This document shows positions 42,914 through 50,171 of a stretch of 64,000 bases of DNA, in pieces. The notes beneath the pieces were generated by a model. It was not told where the DNA came from and ran no database searches. It was given only the letters and a program-made list of their open reading frames with translations. A program made the translations under genes and the position numbers. Where the stretch lies: NCBI GenBank assembly GCA_964599235.1, contig CAZRDX010000055.1, positions 31,844 to 95,843 on the forward strand, in the 5' to 3' direction. Position 1 is the stretch's first letter, and each line of letters opens with the position of its first letter. Source of the DNA: DRPN01 sp964599235 (GTDB lineage: Bacteria > Bacteroidota > Bacteroidia > Bacteroidales > VadinHA17).

Positions 42914-44161
42914 TCATTGTGGGTCGTTTTTTTTCTGCCAGATGCGCACGTAATCGACGAAGAAGGTGTCGGGCAACTCGGAGGGATCGATGGCTCCGCT
43001 GTCGGGAGGTTCGTAACTGAGGATCACCGCCTCGCCGATGTGGGAGACGCCCACCTTCACCTCGTGGTATTTCAGGCTGTCGACGTAAAAGGCATATCCT
43101 TCGGGGGTCCATTCGACGGCGTAGGTGTGGAACGTTCCTGTGGGGTCGTTCACCCGGCTGAGGTAGGAACCGGTGGTCTGCTGGTGGGGTCCGTAAGCCC
43201 AATGAAGGGTATGGGCGACGAGGTCGGTGTCGTGGTTACGGAAATATTCCATAACGTCGATCTCTGTGCCGTAGAGGGCGGGGTCTTCGCCTTGGGCGAT
43301 GAGGGGCGACTGGATCCAGAAGGCGGCCCAGGGGCCTTGTGTGCGGGGCAGGCGGGCCCGGCACTCGAAGTAGCCGTAACGAAAGAGATGTTTCCCTTCG
43401 GTACTGACGGCCCCGCACCACAGGGTGTCGTTCCTGAGGCAGGTGCGGATGAGGAGCAGGCCGTCGCGGAGGCTGACGCTGTGGGGTGTGCCGAAGCCGC
43501 CGCGACGGGGTCCGAGGGCACGGTAACGCCAGCGGGCTGTGTCGAGGGCGGAGCTGTCGAACTCATCATGCCATGCCAGCACATAGCCTGCAGCCGCCGG
43601 ATCAAAAGGCTCGTCGCTGATCGGCTCAAAAAGATGTGTGGCCAGCTGTCTGTTGGTGGTGAGCACCACCGGCAGACGCCACAGGCCGCCGCTGTTGCCC
43701 CAGTCGTTCACGCGTACCGCCAGGACGTTGCCCTTGCCGGGATGCAACAGACTGTCGAGACGCACGAAAGTGGGATGACCCGCATAGGAACGACCGGCAA
43801 AGGTGGCGGCGTGGTGGCCGTTGACGTACAGATCGTAGGTGTCGTTGACACCCTCGAAACGTATCCAGATCGCCTGGTCGTTCCATGAGGAGGGAATCGT
43901 TACGTGACGGCGGTACCAGGCGATGCCGTCGAGACGGGGATAACCCTGGTCTTCCCAGCGGCGGCCGGCGTCGAGGGTGTCCCAGGAGCTGTCGTCGTAG
44001 GCAGGGGCATACCAGCCCTCTTTCTTGCCCATATCGGAGGTGTCGGCAGCAAAACGCCAGCCCCGGCTGAGGTCGAGGACGGTGGTGGGCTGCGGCGGGC
44101 GGCAGGAGAACACGCCCGTCAGGAGGATAAGAAGCAGCATGGGGAAGGAAATACGTACCAT
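42914..44161 (-). CDS. GH16 lipoprotein with N-terminal GH2-type sugar-binding domain
   Basis: A 415-residue lipoprotein (lipobox GVFSC, Cys20). Residues about 28-175 form a GH2-like galactose-binding jelly roll (DLSRGWRF, WYRRHVTIPSSWNDQAIWIR, YDLYVNGHHA). Residues about 195-412 are a GH16 domain with the catalytic EIDVME at 300-305. GH16 enzymes cut beta-1,3/1,4-glucans, galactans or laminarin-like chains. The domain pairing is unusual. It is probably anchored in the outer membrane. Confidence 0.88.
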   Translation of the reverse strand: MVRISFPMLLLILLTGVFSCRPPQPTTVLDLSRGWRFAADTSDMGKKEGWYAPAYDDSSWDTLDAGRRWEDQGYPRLDGIAWYRRHVTIPSSWNDQAIWIRFEGVNDTYDLYVNGHHAATFAGRSYAGHPTFVRLDSLLHPGKGNVLAVRVNDWGNSGGLWRLPVVLTTNRQLATHLFEPISDEPFDPAAAGYVLAWHDEFDSSALDTARWRYRALGPRRGGFGTPHSVSLRDGLLLIRTCLRNDTLWCGAVSTEGKHLFRYGYFECRARLPRTQGPWAAFWIQSPLIAQGEDPALYGTEIDVMEYFRNHDTDLVAHTLHWAYGPHQQTTGSYLSRVNDPTGTFHTYAVEWTPEGYAFYVDSLKYHEVKVGVSHIGEAVILSYEPPDSGAIDPSELPDTFFVDYVRIWQKKNDPQ

Positions 44162-44173
44162 AGGATAAGGTCT

Positions 44174-45889
44174 TTAATGCCGGATGATGATCTTCCGGGT
44201 CAGAGGGACTGTGTGGGGGCTGGTGGCGGTGAGCAGCCACAGGCCGTGCAGGTGGGGGGGCAGGGTCACCGCGATCTCGCGGGAAGGGAGAGGACGGCGG
44301 CTGAGGAGTGTGAGTGTGGTGCCGGCGGCGTGGGTGAGGGTGAGCGACCAGGTGCCGGGGTGGGGCAGACGCAGGTGGATCGTGGTGCCGGCCGCGACGG
44401 GGTTGGGCCACAGCAGCAGACGGGGTGGTGCGGGGGCCGCGACGGCCGAAGTGGGCCTGCCCAGACGGATGACCAGCCAGGTGAGCGAGTCGCGGGCGGT
44501 GACCACCCCCCGCAGCAGGGCAGTGTCGTAGCCCGCGGCCGTGATCTCCAGATCCCAGGTGCCCGGCGCCAGCGGACGACGGAAGTAACCGGTGAGGGTG
44601 TCGCTGAAGGTGAGGGAGAAGGTGTCGTCGTGGGCCAGCACACGCAGCGTGGCCGCCACAGGCACCTCCGTGAGACTGTCAACGACGTAGCCCCCCAGCC
44701 CCCACACCGCCTCTTCCATGTAGTTCAGCAGCGAACGTTTGTTGTAGTCCCACAGGGCGATCAGCCCGGAGACGGGGGTGAGCTTGGTGTTGTCCAGCTC
44801 GATGGTCACCTCCCGGCCGTGCAGGTAGCCGGTGACATAGTCCTGCCGCCCGCCGCTGATGGCATACCAGTCGCCGCCGTTGGTGACACCGTTGTCCAGG
44901 TAGGTCATATAACCTGCCGGAGCATGGGCATGGACGGTGTCGGCATAACGCCTTGAGATAGCATAGAACCAGTTGTTGTCGGCATGGGTACGTTCCGAGG
45001 AGGTCCAGGTGTCCCAGGGGTAGTTGACCACCTCGGCACCGCTGTGGAAGTTGGCCGAGACCACGGGACGGTGCTGCTGCAGGAAACGCATCATCGCCAC
45101 GGTCTCGGGAGCGTACTCGTTGCCGTCGGGGTGAAGGCCGTCGCGGGGGTCGGGGAAGTTGCGGTTGAGGTCAATGCCCTGGCTGTTGTAGCGGGTGGCG
45201 CCGCTGACGGTGCTGTCGCCGTCGTGATAGGTGCCGTCGGGGTTGGCCAGGGGGTTGATCCAGATCTCCAGGCTGTCGACCAGGCGGCGCACCTGCCCTC
45301 CCCCCTCATAGCCGCGCAGGAGCGAGTCGATGAGATGCAGCATCAGGACGAACCCTCCCGTCTCGTCGCCATGCATGGTGGAGGAGTAGAAGAAAACCGG
45401 CTCATCTTCCTGTACTGCGGGGTGGTCGGAGATCTTCACCGCCAGCAGGAGATGCCCTCCGGGGGTGGTGCCGAGGGTGTCGAGACGGCAGAGGCCGGGA
45501 TAGGCGGCGGCGAAACCCTGCATCAGGGCGACGTATTGCTGATAGGTGGGGTAACTGTCCCATGCTGCAGCTTCCTCCATGCCGGAGGCCATGGTCAGCC
45601 CCTTGGCGGCACCGGCGACGGGACAGAGATGCCAGGGCAGGCCGGTGGCCAGAAAGGCCCGGAAAGCGGAAGGACCGGCATAGGCACGAACGCTGTCCCT
45701 GTCGAGACGGTCGACGGAGAGGAGGTGCGAGAGACGGTACCATACAGTATCCGGCGGACGGGGGAAAGAGAAACATACCTCGCCCCTTTCCTTCAGCAGC
45801 TCACGGGCACGCTCCTCATCTCCCTCCTGCCCGGCAGCGGGAACAAGGAAAAGAAGGAGGAACAGCAGAGGGAGCAGTCTGGAGGACAT
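44174..45889 (-). CDS. M14 zinc carboxypeptidase with T9SS C-terminal sorting domain
   Basis: A 571-residue secreted protein. After the signal peptide (LLPLLFLLLFLVPAAGQ) and a prodomain-like segment, the M14 domain has HGDETGG (His173, Glu176), His282 in ANFHSG and catalytic Glu364 in TIELDNTK. A carboxypeptidase-regulatory-like beta domain follows (about 398-470). The last 80 residues form a type A Por sorting domain beginning LLLWPNPVAAGTTIHLRL and ending LTRKIIIRH. I infer export by the type IX secretion system to the cell surface or medium. It begins 3 bp after ychF ends. Confidence 0.92.
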   Translation of the reverse strand: MSSRLLPLLFLLLFLVPAAGQEGDEERARELLKERGEVCFSFPRPPDTVWYRLSHLLSVDRLDRDSVRAYAGPSAFRAFLATGLPWHLCPVAGAAKGLTMASGMEEAAAWDSYPTYQQYVALMQGFAAAYPGLCRLDTLGTTPGGHLLLAVKISDHPAVQEDEPVFFYSSTMHGDETGGFVLMLHLIDSLLRGYEGGGQVRRLVDSLEIWINPLANPDGTYHDGDSTVSGATRYNSQGIDLNRNFPDPRDGLHPDGNEYAPETVAMMRFLQQHRPVVSANFHSGAEVVNYPWDTWTSSERTHADNNWFYAISRRYADTVHAHAPAGYMTYLDNGVTNGGDWYAISGGRQDYVTGYLHGREVTIELDNTKLTPVSGLIALWDYNKRSLLNYMEEAVWGLGGYVVDSLTEVPVAATLRVLAHDDTFSLTFSDTLTGYFRRPLAPGTWDLEITAAGYDTALLRGVVTARDSLTWLVIRLGRPTSAVAAPAPPRLLLWPNPVAAGTTIHLRLPHPGTWSLTLTHAAGTTLTLLSRRPLPSREIAVTLPPHLHGLWLLTATSPHTVPLTRKIIIRH

Positions 45890-45892
45890 GGT

Positions 45893-46999
45893 TCATATGT
45901 TGAAGCGGATGTGGAGGATGTCACCGTCCTCTACAACGTAGTTTTTTCCTTCGATATGGAATTTGCCGGCATCCTTGCAGGCCTGTTCGGAGCCGAGGGT
46001 GACGAAATCGTCGTATTTCATCACTTCGGCGCGGATGAACCCTTTTTCGAGGTCGCTGTGGATGACGCCGGCGGCCTGGGGGGCGGTCATTCCCTTGCGG
46101 ATGGTCCAGGCCCGGATCTCTTTGGGTCCGACGGTGAAGAAGGTCTGCAGGTCGAGCAGGTCGTAGGCGGCGCGTATGACCTTGTTGACGCCCGGTTCGG
46201 TGAGGCCCATCTCCTCGAGGAAAGCCCGGCGGTCGGCAGGGTCGTCCAGCTCGGCGATCTCGGCCTCCATGGCTCCGGCGATGATGATCAGACCGGCGTT
46301 CTCTTCACGGATGGCCTCCCGCACCTTCCCGACATAATCGTTGCCGCTGACGGCCGAAGCTTCATCGACGTTGCAGACATAAAGCACCGGCTTCTCGGTC
46401 AGCAGGAAAAGCGGGTCGGTGACCTCCCTCTCCTCCTCGGTGAGGGACAGTGTGCGCAGGGGTTTGTATTCTTCCAGGTGGGCTTTCACCTTTTCCAGCA
46501 CCTCGAGTGAGAAACGGGCCTGCTTGTCGCCGCTCCTGGCCTGTTTGCGCACCTTCTCCATCCTTTTCTCCACCGACTCAAGATCTTTTACCTGCAGTTC
46601 GAAATCGACGATCTCCTTGTCGCGGACGGGGTCGACCGATCCTTCGATGTGGGGCAGGCGGTCGTCGTCGAAGCATCGCAGCACGTGGATCAGGGCGTCG
46701 CAGTTGCGTATGTCAGCAAGAAACTGGTTGCCGACGCCCTCACCCTGGCTGGCCCCCTTGGTGAGGCCGGGGATGTCGAGGATCTCGACCGTGGCGGGGA
46801 TGATCTTCTCGGTAGGCTGGTGCCGTGCCAGCTCCTCAAGACGGGGGTCGGGCACGGGGATCACGCCGATGTTGGTCTTGCGCGATCCGAAAGCAAAATC
46901 GGTCACCTCCGCCTTGGTGTTCGACATGCAGTTGAAAAGGGTCGTCTTGCCCGTGTTGGCAAGACCGATGATGCCGCATTGCAGGCTCATGTTCCGCAT
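45893..46999 (-). CDS. ychF: Redox-regulated ATPase YchF
   Basis: An Obg-like P-loop NTPase of 368 residues that prefers ATP. The P-loop is GLANTGKTTLF. The G4 motif is NVDE, the NxxE form typical of YchF rather than NKxD. A coiled-coil insert and a C-terminal TGS domain (QTFFTVGPKEIRAWTIRKGM) complete it. It binds ribosomes and dampens oxidative stress responses elsewhere. A second ATG at 46990 is a possible start. The next four minus-strand genes follow with very short gaps. Confidence 0.95.
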   Translation of the reverse strand: MRNMSLQCGIIGLANTGKTTLFNCMSNTKAEVTDFAFGSRKTNIGVIPVPDPRLEELARHQPTEKIIPATVEILDIPGLTKGASQGEGVGNQFLADIRNCDALIHVLRCFDDDRLPHIEGSVDPVRDKEIVDFELQVKDLESVEKRMEKVRKQARSGDKQARFSLEVLEKVKAHLEEYKPLRTLSLTEEEREVTDPLFLLTEKPVLYVCNVDEASAVSGNDYVGKVREAIREENAGLIIIAGAMEAEIAELDDPADRRAFLEEMGLTEPGVNKVIRAAYDLLDLQTFFTVGPKEIRAWTIRKGMTAPQAAGVIHSDLEKGFIRAEVMKYDDFVTLGSEQACKDAGKFHIEGKNYVVEDGDILHIRFNI

Positions 47000-47012
47000 T
47001 CTTGGTTCAGTA

Positions 47013-47020
47013 CAAAAATA
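47013..47020 (-). promoter_or_regulatory. ychF -7 element
   Basis: TATTTTTG on the minus strand fits TAnnTTTG exactly and lies 14 bp before the first ATG. No clear -33 TTG was found at 18-21 bp. Confidence 0.4.
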
Positions 47021-47125
47021 CCACTTTTCATGGGATTTCCGGCAGGGTATGATACGGGGAAGATACGGGGAGATGACCTTTCTGTTTTTTCTATTGCGGA
47101 TTTTGGTGTAATTTTATGGGAAGTT

Positions 47126-48538
47126 GTGGAACGGAGCTTTCATACTGCAGCAGGCAGGGCGCGAAGATCCCGGGCGGGTTTTTTCGTGCTGTTCTTTGTG
47201 TTGGCGTTGAGGGGGTGGGGTCAGGTGCCTGTGCACAAGAGACCGGAGCCGCCGCTGACGCGTATCCTGTTTGTCTTCGACTGTTCCAAGAGCATGTCGG
47301 GCAAGTGGAACAGTGACAAGAAGATCAACATTGCCCGGCGTTTCCTGGCCTCCACGGTGGACAGTCTTTCCCATCTCCGGCATGTGGAGATGGCGTTGCG
47401 GGTTTTCGGGCATCAGAGCCCGGTGCCGCCGCAGGACTGTTCCGACAGCCGGCTGGAGGTGCCTTTCGGGCCCGACAATGCGGCGGCCATCAAGCACCGT
47501 CTTTCGTATCTTATCCCCAAGGGCACCACTCCCATCGCCCGGTCGCTGGCGCTCACCGAGCAGGATTTTCCTCCCTGCGACAACTGCCGCAACGTGGTGG
47601 TGCTCATCACCGACGGCATCGAGGCCTGCGACGGCGACCCCTGTGCCGTCTCGCGGGAGCTGCAGAAAAAAGGCATCATCCTCCGCCCCTTTGTCATCGG
47701 CATCGGCGAAGACCCCCAGTTCCGCAAGACTTATCACTGTGTGGGACAGTTCTATGATGCCGCCGACGAGAAAGAGTTCAGTCACGTGCTGAAGGTGGTG
47801 GTGCGTCAGGCCCTCGACAGGACCACCGCCCAGGTCAACCTCCTCGACAGCTACGGCAATCCTACCGAGACCAATGTGAACATGACCTTTTACGACAGGG
47901 TCTCGGGCAAGGTGATGGCCAACTTCTACCATACCATCAACAACCGGGGTGTGCCGGACACCATCTATCTCGATCCTCTGGTGACCTACCGGCTGGTGGT
48001 CAACACCCTGCCGCCGGTGACGCTCGACAGCGTACGTGTCTTTCCTCACAAACACACCATCATCGCCGTCGATGCACCCCAGGGTACCCTGAAGGTGACG
48101 AGCTCTTCCGTCTCCTGGCGCAACAGCGAGGTGATCGTACGCCGCCACAACGACATGAGCACGGTCAATGTCCAGCATCTCAATACCAAAGAGAAATATC
48201 TGGTGGGCAAGTACGACCTCGAGGTGCTGGTGGTGCCGCGGATGAACGTGACGGTGGACATCGCCCAGAGCACGACCACCACCGTCGAGATACCGGAACC
48301 GGGCCTGATCAACGTCTTCTTCCCCAAAGAGGGCTATGCCAGCCTGTATCTCATGAGGGGCAGAGAGCAGGAGTGGGTGATCAACCTGCGCGACGATGTG
48401 GTGCGCCAGTCGCTCTACCTCCTGCCGGGCGATTATGTGCTGGTCTACCGCCCCAAGTTCTCCAAAAGCATTGAATACACCCGCGAGAAAAAGTTCAGTG
48501 TGCGGTCGGGCCAAAGCCAGACCATCCGCTTCTTCTGA
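47126..48538 (+). CDS. Exported von Willebrand factor A domain protein
   Basis: Starting at the GTG at 47126 the protein has 470 residues with a signal peptide (AGFFVLFFVLALRGWGQ). The open frame extends far upstream but there overlaps ychF antisense. The VWA domain (about 45-235) has the metal-ion site DCSKS in ILFVFDCSKSMSGKW, a conserved KGTTPIARSLAL and VVVLITDGIEACDGDPC. After it come beta-rich repeats (about 235-470) with VNLLDSYGNPTETNVNMTFY and similar segments. It probably binds a protein or glycan ligand in the envelope. The promoter is not clear. Confidence 0.82.
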   Translation: MERSFHTAAGRARRSRAGFFVLFFVLALRGWGQVPVHKRPEPPLTRILFVFDCSKSMSGKWNSDKKINIARRFLASTVDSLSHLRHVEMALRVFGHQSPVPPQDCSDSRLEVPFGPDNAAAIKHRLSYLIPKGTTPIARSLALTEQDFPPCDNCRNVVVLITDGIEACDGDPCAVSRELQKKGIILRPFVIGIGEDPQFRKTYHCVGQFYDAADEKEFSHVLKVVVRQALDRTTAQVNLLDSYGNPTETNVNMTFYDRVSGKVMANFYHTINNRGVPDTIYLDPLVTYRLVVNTLPPVTLDSVRVFPHKHTIIAVDAPQGTLKVTSSSVSWRNSEVIVRRHNDMSTVNVQHLNTKEKYLVGKYDLEVLVVPRMNVTVDIAQSTTTTVEIPEPGLINVFFPKEGYASLYLMRGREQEWVINLRDDVVRQSLYLLPGDYVLVYRPKFSKSIEYTREKKFSVRSGQSQTIRFF

Positions 48539-48570
48539 GAGGAGTGATCCCCGGCGGTCGGAATAGTGCT

Positions 48571-48600
48571 GTTAAACCCGGAGGGAGGTTTTTCGTCTAA
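48571..48600 (+). promoter_or_regulatory. Candidate ECF-type promoter of the sigma factor operon
   Basis: TTAAACC (48572-48578) and CGTCTAA (48594-48600) resemble the AAC -35 and CGTC -10 elements of many ECF sigma promoters, with about 15 bp between. The TTG start codon is 21 bp downstream. An AAACC/GGTTT hairpin over the same bases could alternatively be a weak terminator of the VWA gene. Confidence 0.42.
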
Positions 48601-48621
48601 AAAGAAAAGAGAAGAGAGACA

Positions 48622-49170
48622 TTGGAGCGTTATTCCGATGAGGAGTTACTGAGTGCCTTTGCCGACCCCGGGCGGCGGGAGTGGGCCTTTACGCGTCTTG
48701 TGGAAAAATATCAGCAGAGGCTTTACCATCATATCCGGCGTCTGGTCATTTCGCACGAAGATGCCGATGATGTGCTGCAGAACACTTTTCTGAAGATGTG
48801 GCGCGGGCTGGAAGGGTTCCGGGGCGGTTCGGAGCTGTATACCTGGCTCTACCGCATCGCCACCCGTGAGGCGCTTACGTTCCTCAGGAGAGAGAAGAAG
48901 AACCTTTTCCGCCCGTGGGAAGGGTATGAGAAGGAGCTGGAGGAGACCCTGGAAAGCGACGAGCATTTCTCGGGGGATGCCGTGCTGAAACAACTGCACA
49001 AGGCGCTCCTGCATCTGCCCGAGAAACAGCGCCTCGTCTTCCATCTGCGCTATTTCGATAACATGCCATATGCCGAGATGTCGCAGGTGCTCGGTACCTC
49101 CGAAGGTGCGCTCAAAGCCTCCTACCATCATGCCGTGAAAAAAGTGGAACGATATCTCACCGGTGATTAA
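48622..49170 (+). CDS. RNA polymerase sigma factor, sigma-70 (ECF) family
   Basis: A 182-residue two-domain sigma factor. Region 2 is ISHEDADDVLQNTFLKMWRG with TWLYRIATREALTFLRR. Region 4 is LPEKQRLVFHLRYFDNMPYA with EMSQVLGTSEGALKASYHHA. The start is TTG at 48622; no ATG or GTG gives a complete region 2. It is followed after 44 bp by a small single-pass membrane protein and then a Spy-like periplasmic protein, an arrangement common in Bacteroidetes. Confidence 0.9.
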   Translation: MERYSDEELLSAFADPGRREWAFTRLVEKYQQRLYHHIRRLVISHEDADDVLQNTFLKMWRGLEGFRGGSELYTWLYRIATREALTFLRREKKNLFRPWEGYEKELEETLESDEHFSGDAVLKQLHKALLHLPEKQRLVFHLRYFDNMPYAEMSQVLGTSEGALKASYHHAVKKVERYLTGD

Positions 49171-49214
49171 ACTTCGGACGCCGGGAAAGGTCAAAAGAGT
49201 AAAAGGAGACAAGA

Positions 49215-49625
49215 ATGATGGATCTGAAAGAGAAGGAACGGGATGACGGATTCCGGGTGCCGGAAGGTTATTTCGAAGCTTTTCCGGTGAGGATGGCGGC
49301 CCGGGCACGCCGGGAGCGTGAGCTGTGGGATGGCCGGTTCCGGCGTACGGCTTACCGGCTGGCTGCAGCCGCGGCCGTGGCACTCCTTATCACGGGAGGT
49401 ATCCTGTTCCTGCGTCAGGAAAGAAGTACCCCCGCCGCCGGCCATGCCGAATGGGCGGCATGGATCCTCGACACCGACGAGGTGGATGAGACCATGCTCT
49501 ACGAAATCCTCGAAGAGGAGGACATGAACACTCCTTCCGGAGAGATGAAAGATCGGGATGAAGACCTCATCGACTATCTGGTAAGCGAAGGGGTGGATGA
49601 GACCATGATCGCGGAACTTTTTTAA
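49215..49625 (+). CDS. Small single-pass membrane protein, possible anti-sigma factor
   Basis: A 136-residue protein. The N-terminal cytoplasmic part contains FRVPEGYFEAF, a motif shared by small proteins next to Bacteroidetes ECF sigma genes. One membrane helix lies at about 46-65, then an acidic extracytoplasmic tail with the repeated VDETM (VDETMLYEIL and VDETMIAELF). Context suggests it restrains the preceding sigma factor. No zinc HxxxCxxC anti-sigma motif is present, so the role is inference. Confidence 0.72.
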   Translation: MMDLKEKERDDGFRVPEGYFEAFPVRMAARARRERELWDGRFRRTAYRLAAAAAVALLITGGILFLRQERSTPAAGHAEWAAWILDTDEVDETMLYEILEEEDMNTPSGEMKDRDEDLIDYLVSEGVDETMIAELF

Positions 49626-49637
49626 AATCTTTGTGTC

Positions 49638-50105
49638 ATGAAAAGAATGAGATCTGCCTGGTTATTGTTGTTGGTTCTGCTCTCCCTGCGGGTGACGGCG
49701 CAGGAGCGGCCGCGTGCCGAGCGCATCCAGGCGCAGCGTGTGGCTTTCATCACCGAGAAACTGCAGCTTACTCCGGGAGAGGCGGAACGGTTCTGGCCCG
49801 TGTACAACGAATACAGGGCCCGGAAGATGAAGATCGAGGAGAAAAAAAACCGTCTGATGCGCAGGTATGCCGCCCAAGATGCTTCGCTCACCGACGAGGA
49901 GGCCGAGAAGATCGGCGATGAGTATGTGGCACTGGAGAAGGAGGAGGCCGACCTGCTGGCCAGCTATCATGAGCAGTTCAAGAAGGTGCTGCCGCCCAGA
50001 AAAGTGTTGATGCTTTACCGGGCCGAGAAGCAGTTCACCGCCTATCTGCTGCGTCAGATACGCGACCGCCAGCGGCGGGAAGGTCCTCCGCCAGGAAAAC
50101 GCTGA
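49638..50105 (+). CDS. Periplasmic Spy/CpxP-like helical protein
   Basis: A 155-residue protein with a signal peptide (SAWLLLLVLLSLRVTAQ). The mature part is helical and highly charged, with LQLTPGEAERFWPVYNEYRA, similar to the LTxxQ/Spy-type repeat region of envelope stress proteins. It starts 12 bp after the putative anti-sigma gene. I infer that it is a sensor or chaperone whose state feeds back on the sigma factor. Confidence 0.78.
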   Translation: MKRMRSAWLLLLVLLSLRVTAQERPRAERIQAQRVAFITEKLQLTPGEAERFWPVYNEYRARKMKIEEKKNRLMRRYAAQDASLTDEEAEKIGDEYVALEKEEADLLASYHEQFKKVLPPRKVLMLYRAEKQFTAYLLRQIRDRQRREGPPPGKR

Positions 50106-50117
50106 GCCATGGTCTCA

Positions 50118-50171
50118 CTGCCGTGCACGGCAGCGGAGGCAGGGTGTGACACGGAGAGGCCATGGCCTCTC
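50118..50171. repeat. Two perfect palindromes in a convergent intergenic gap
   Basis: CTGCCGTGCACGGCAG (50118-50133) and GAGAGGCCATGGCCTCTC (50154-50171) are perfect palindromes. They occupy the 65-bp gap between the Spy-like and lnt genes. Neither has a U-tract. They may act as bidirectional transcription stops or RNA-stabilising hairpins. Confidence 0.55.

Noticed and set aside
46649..47125. N-terminal extension of the VWA protein
   Set aside because: The open frame continues upstream through antisense of ychF. The signal peptide at the GTG 47126 start and the lack of similarity upstream argue for the shorter protein.
49215..49625. Classical zinc anti-sigma factor
   Set aside because: No HxxxCxxC motif is present; only context supports an anti-sigma role, so it is annotated as possible.
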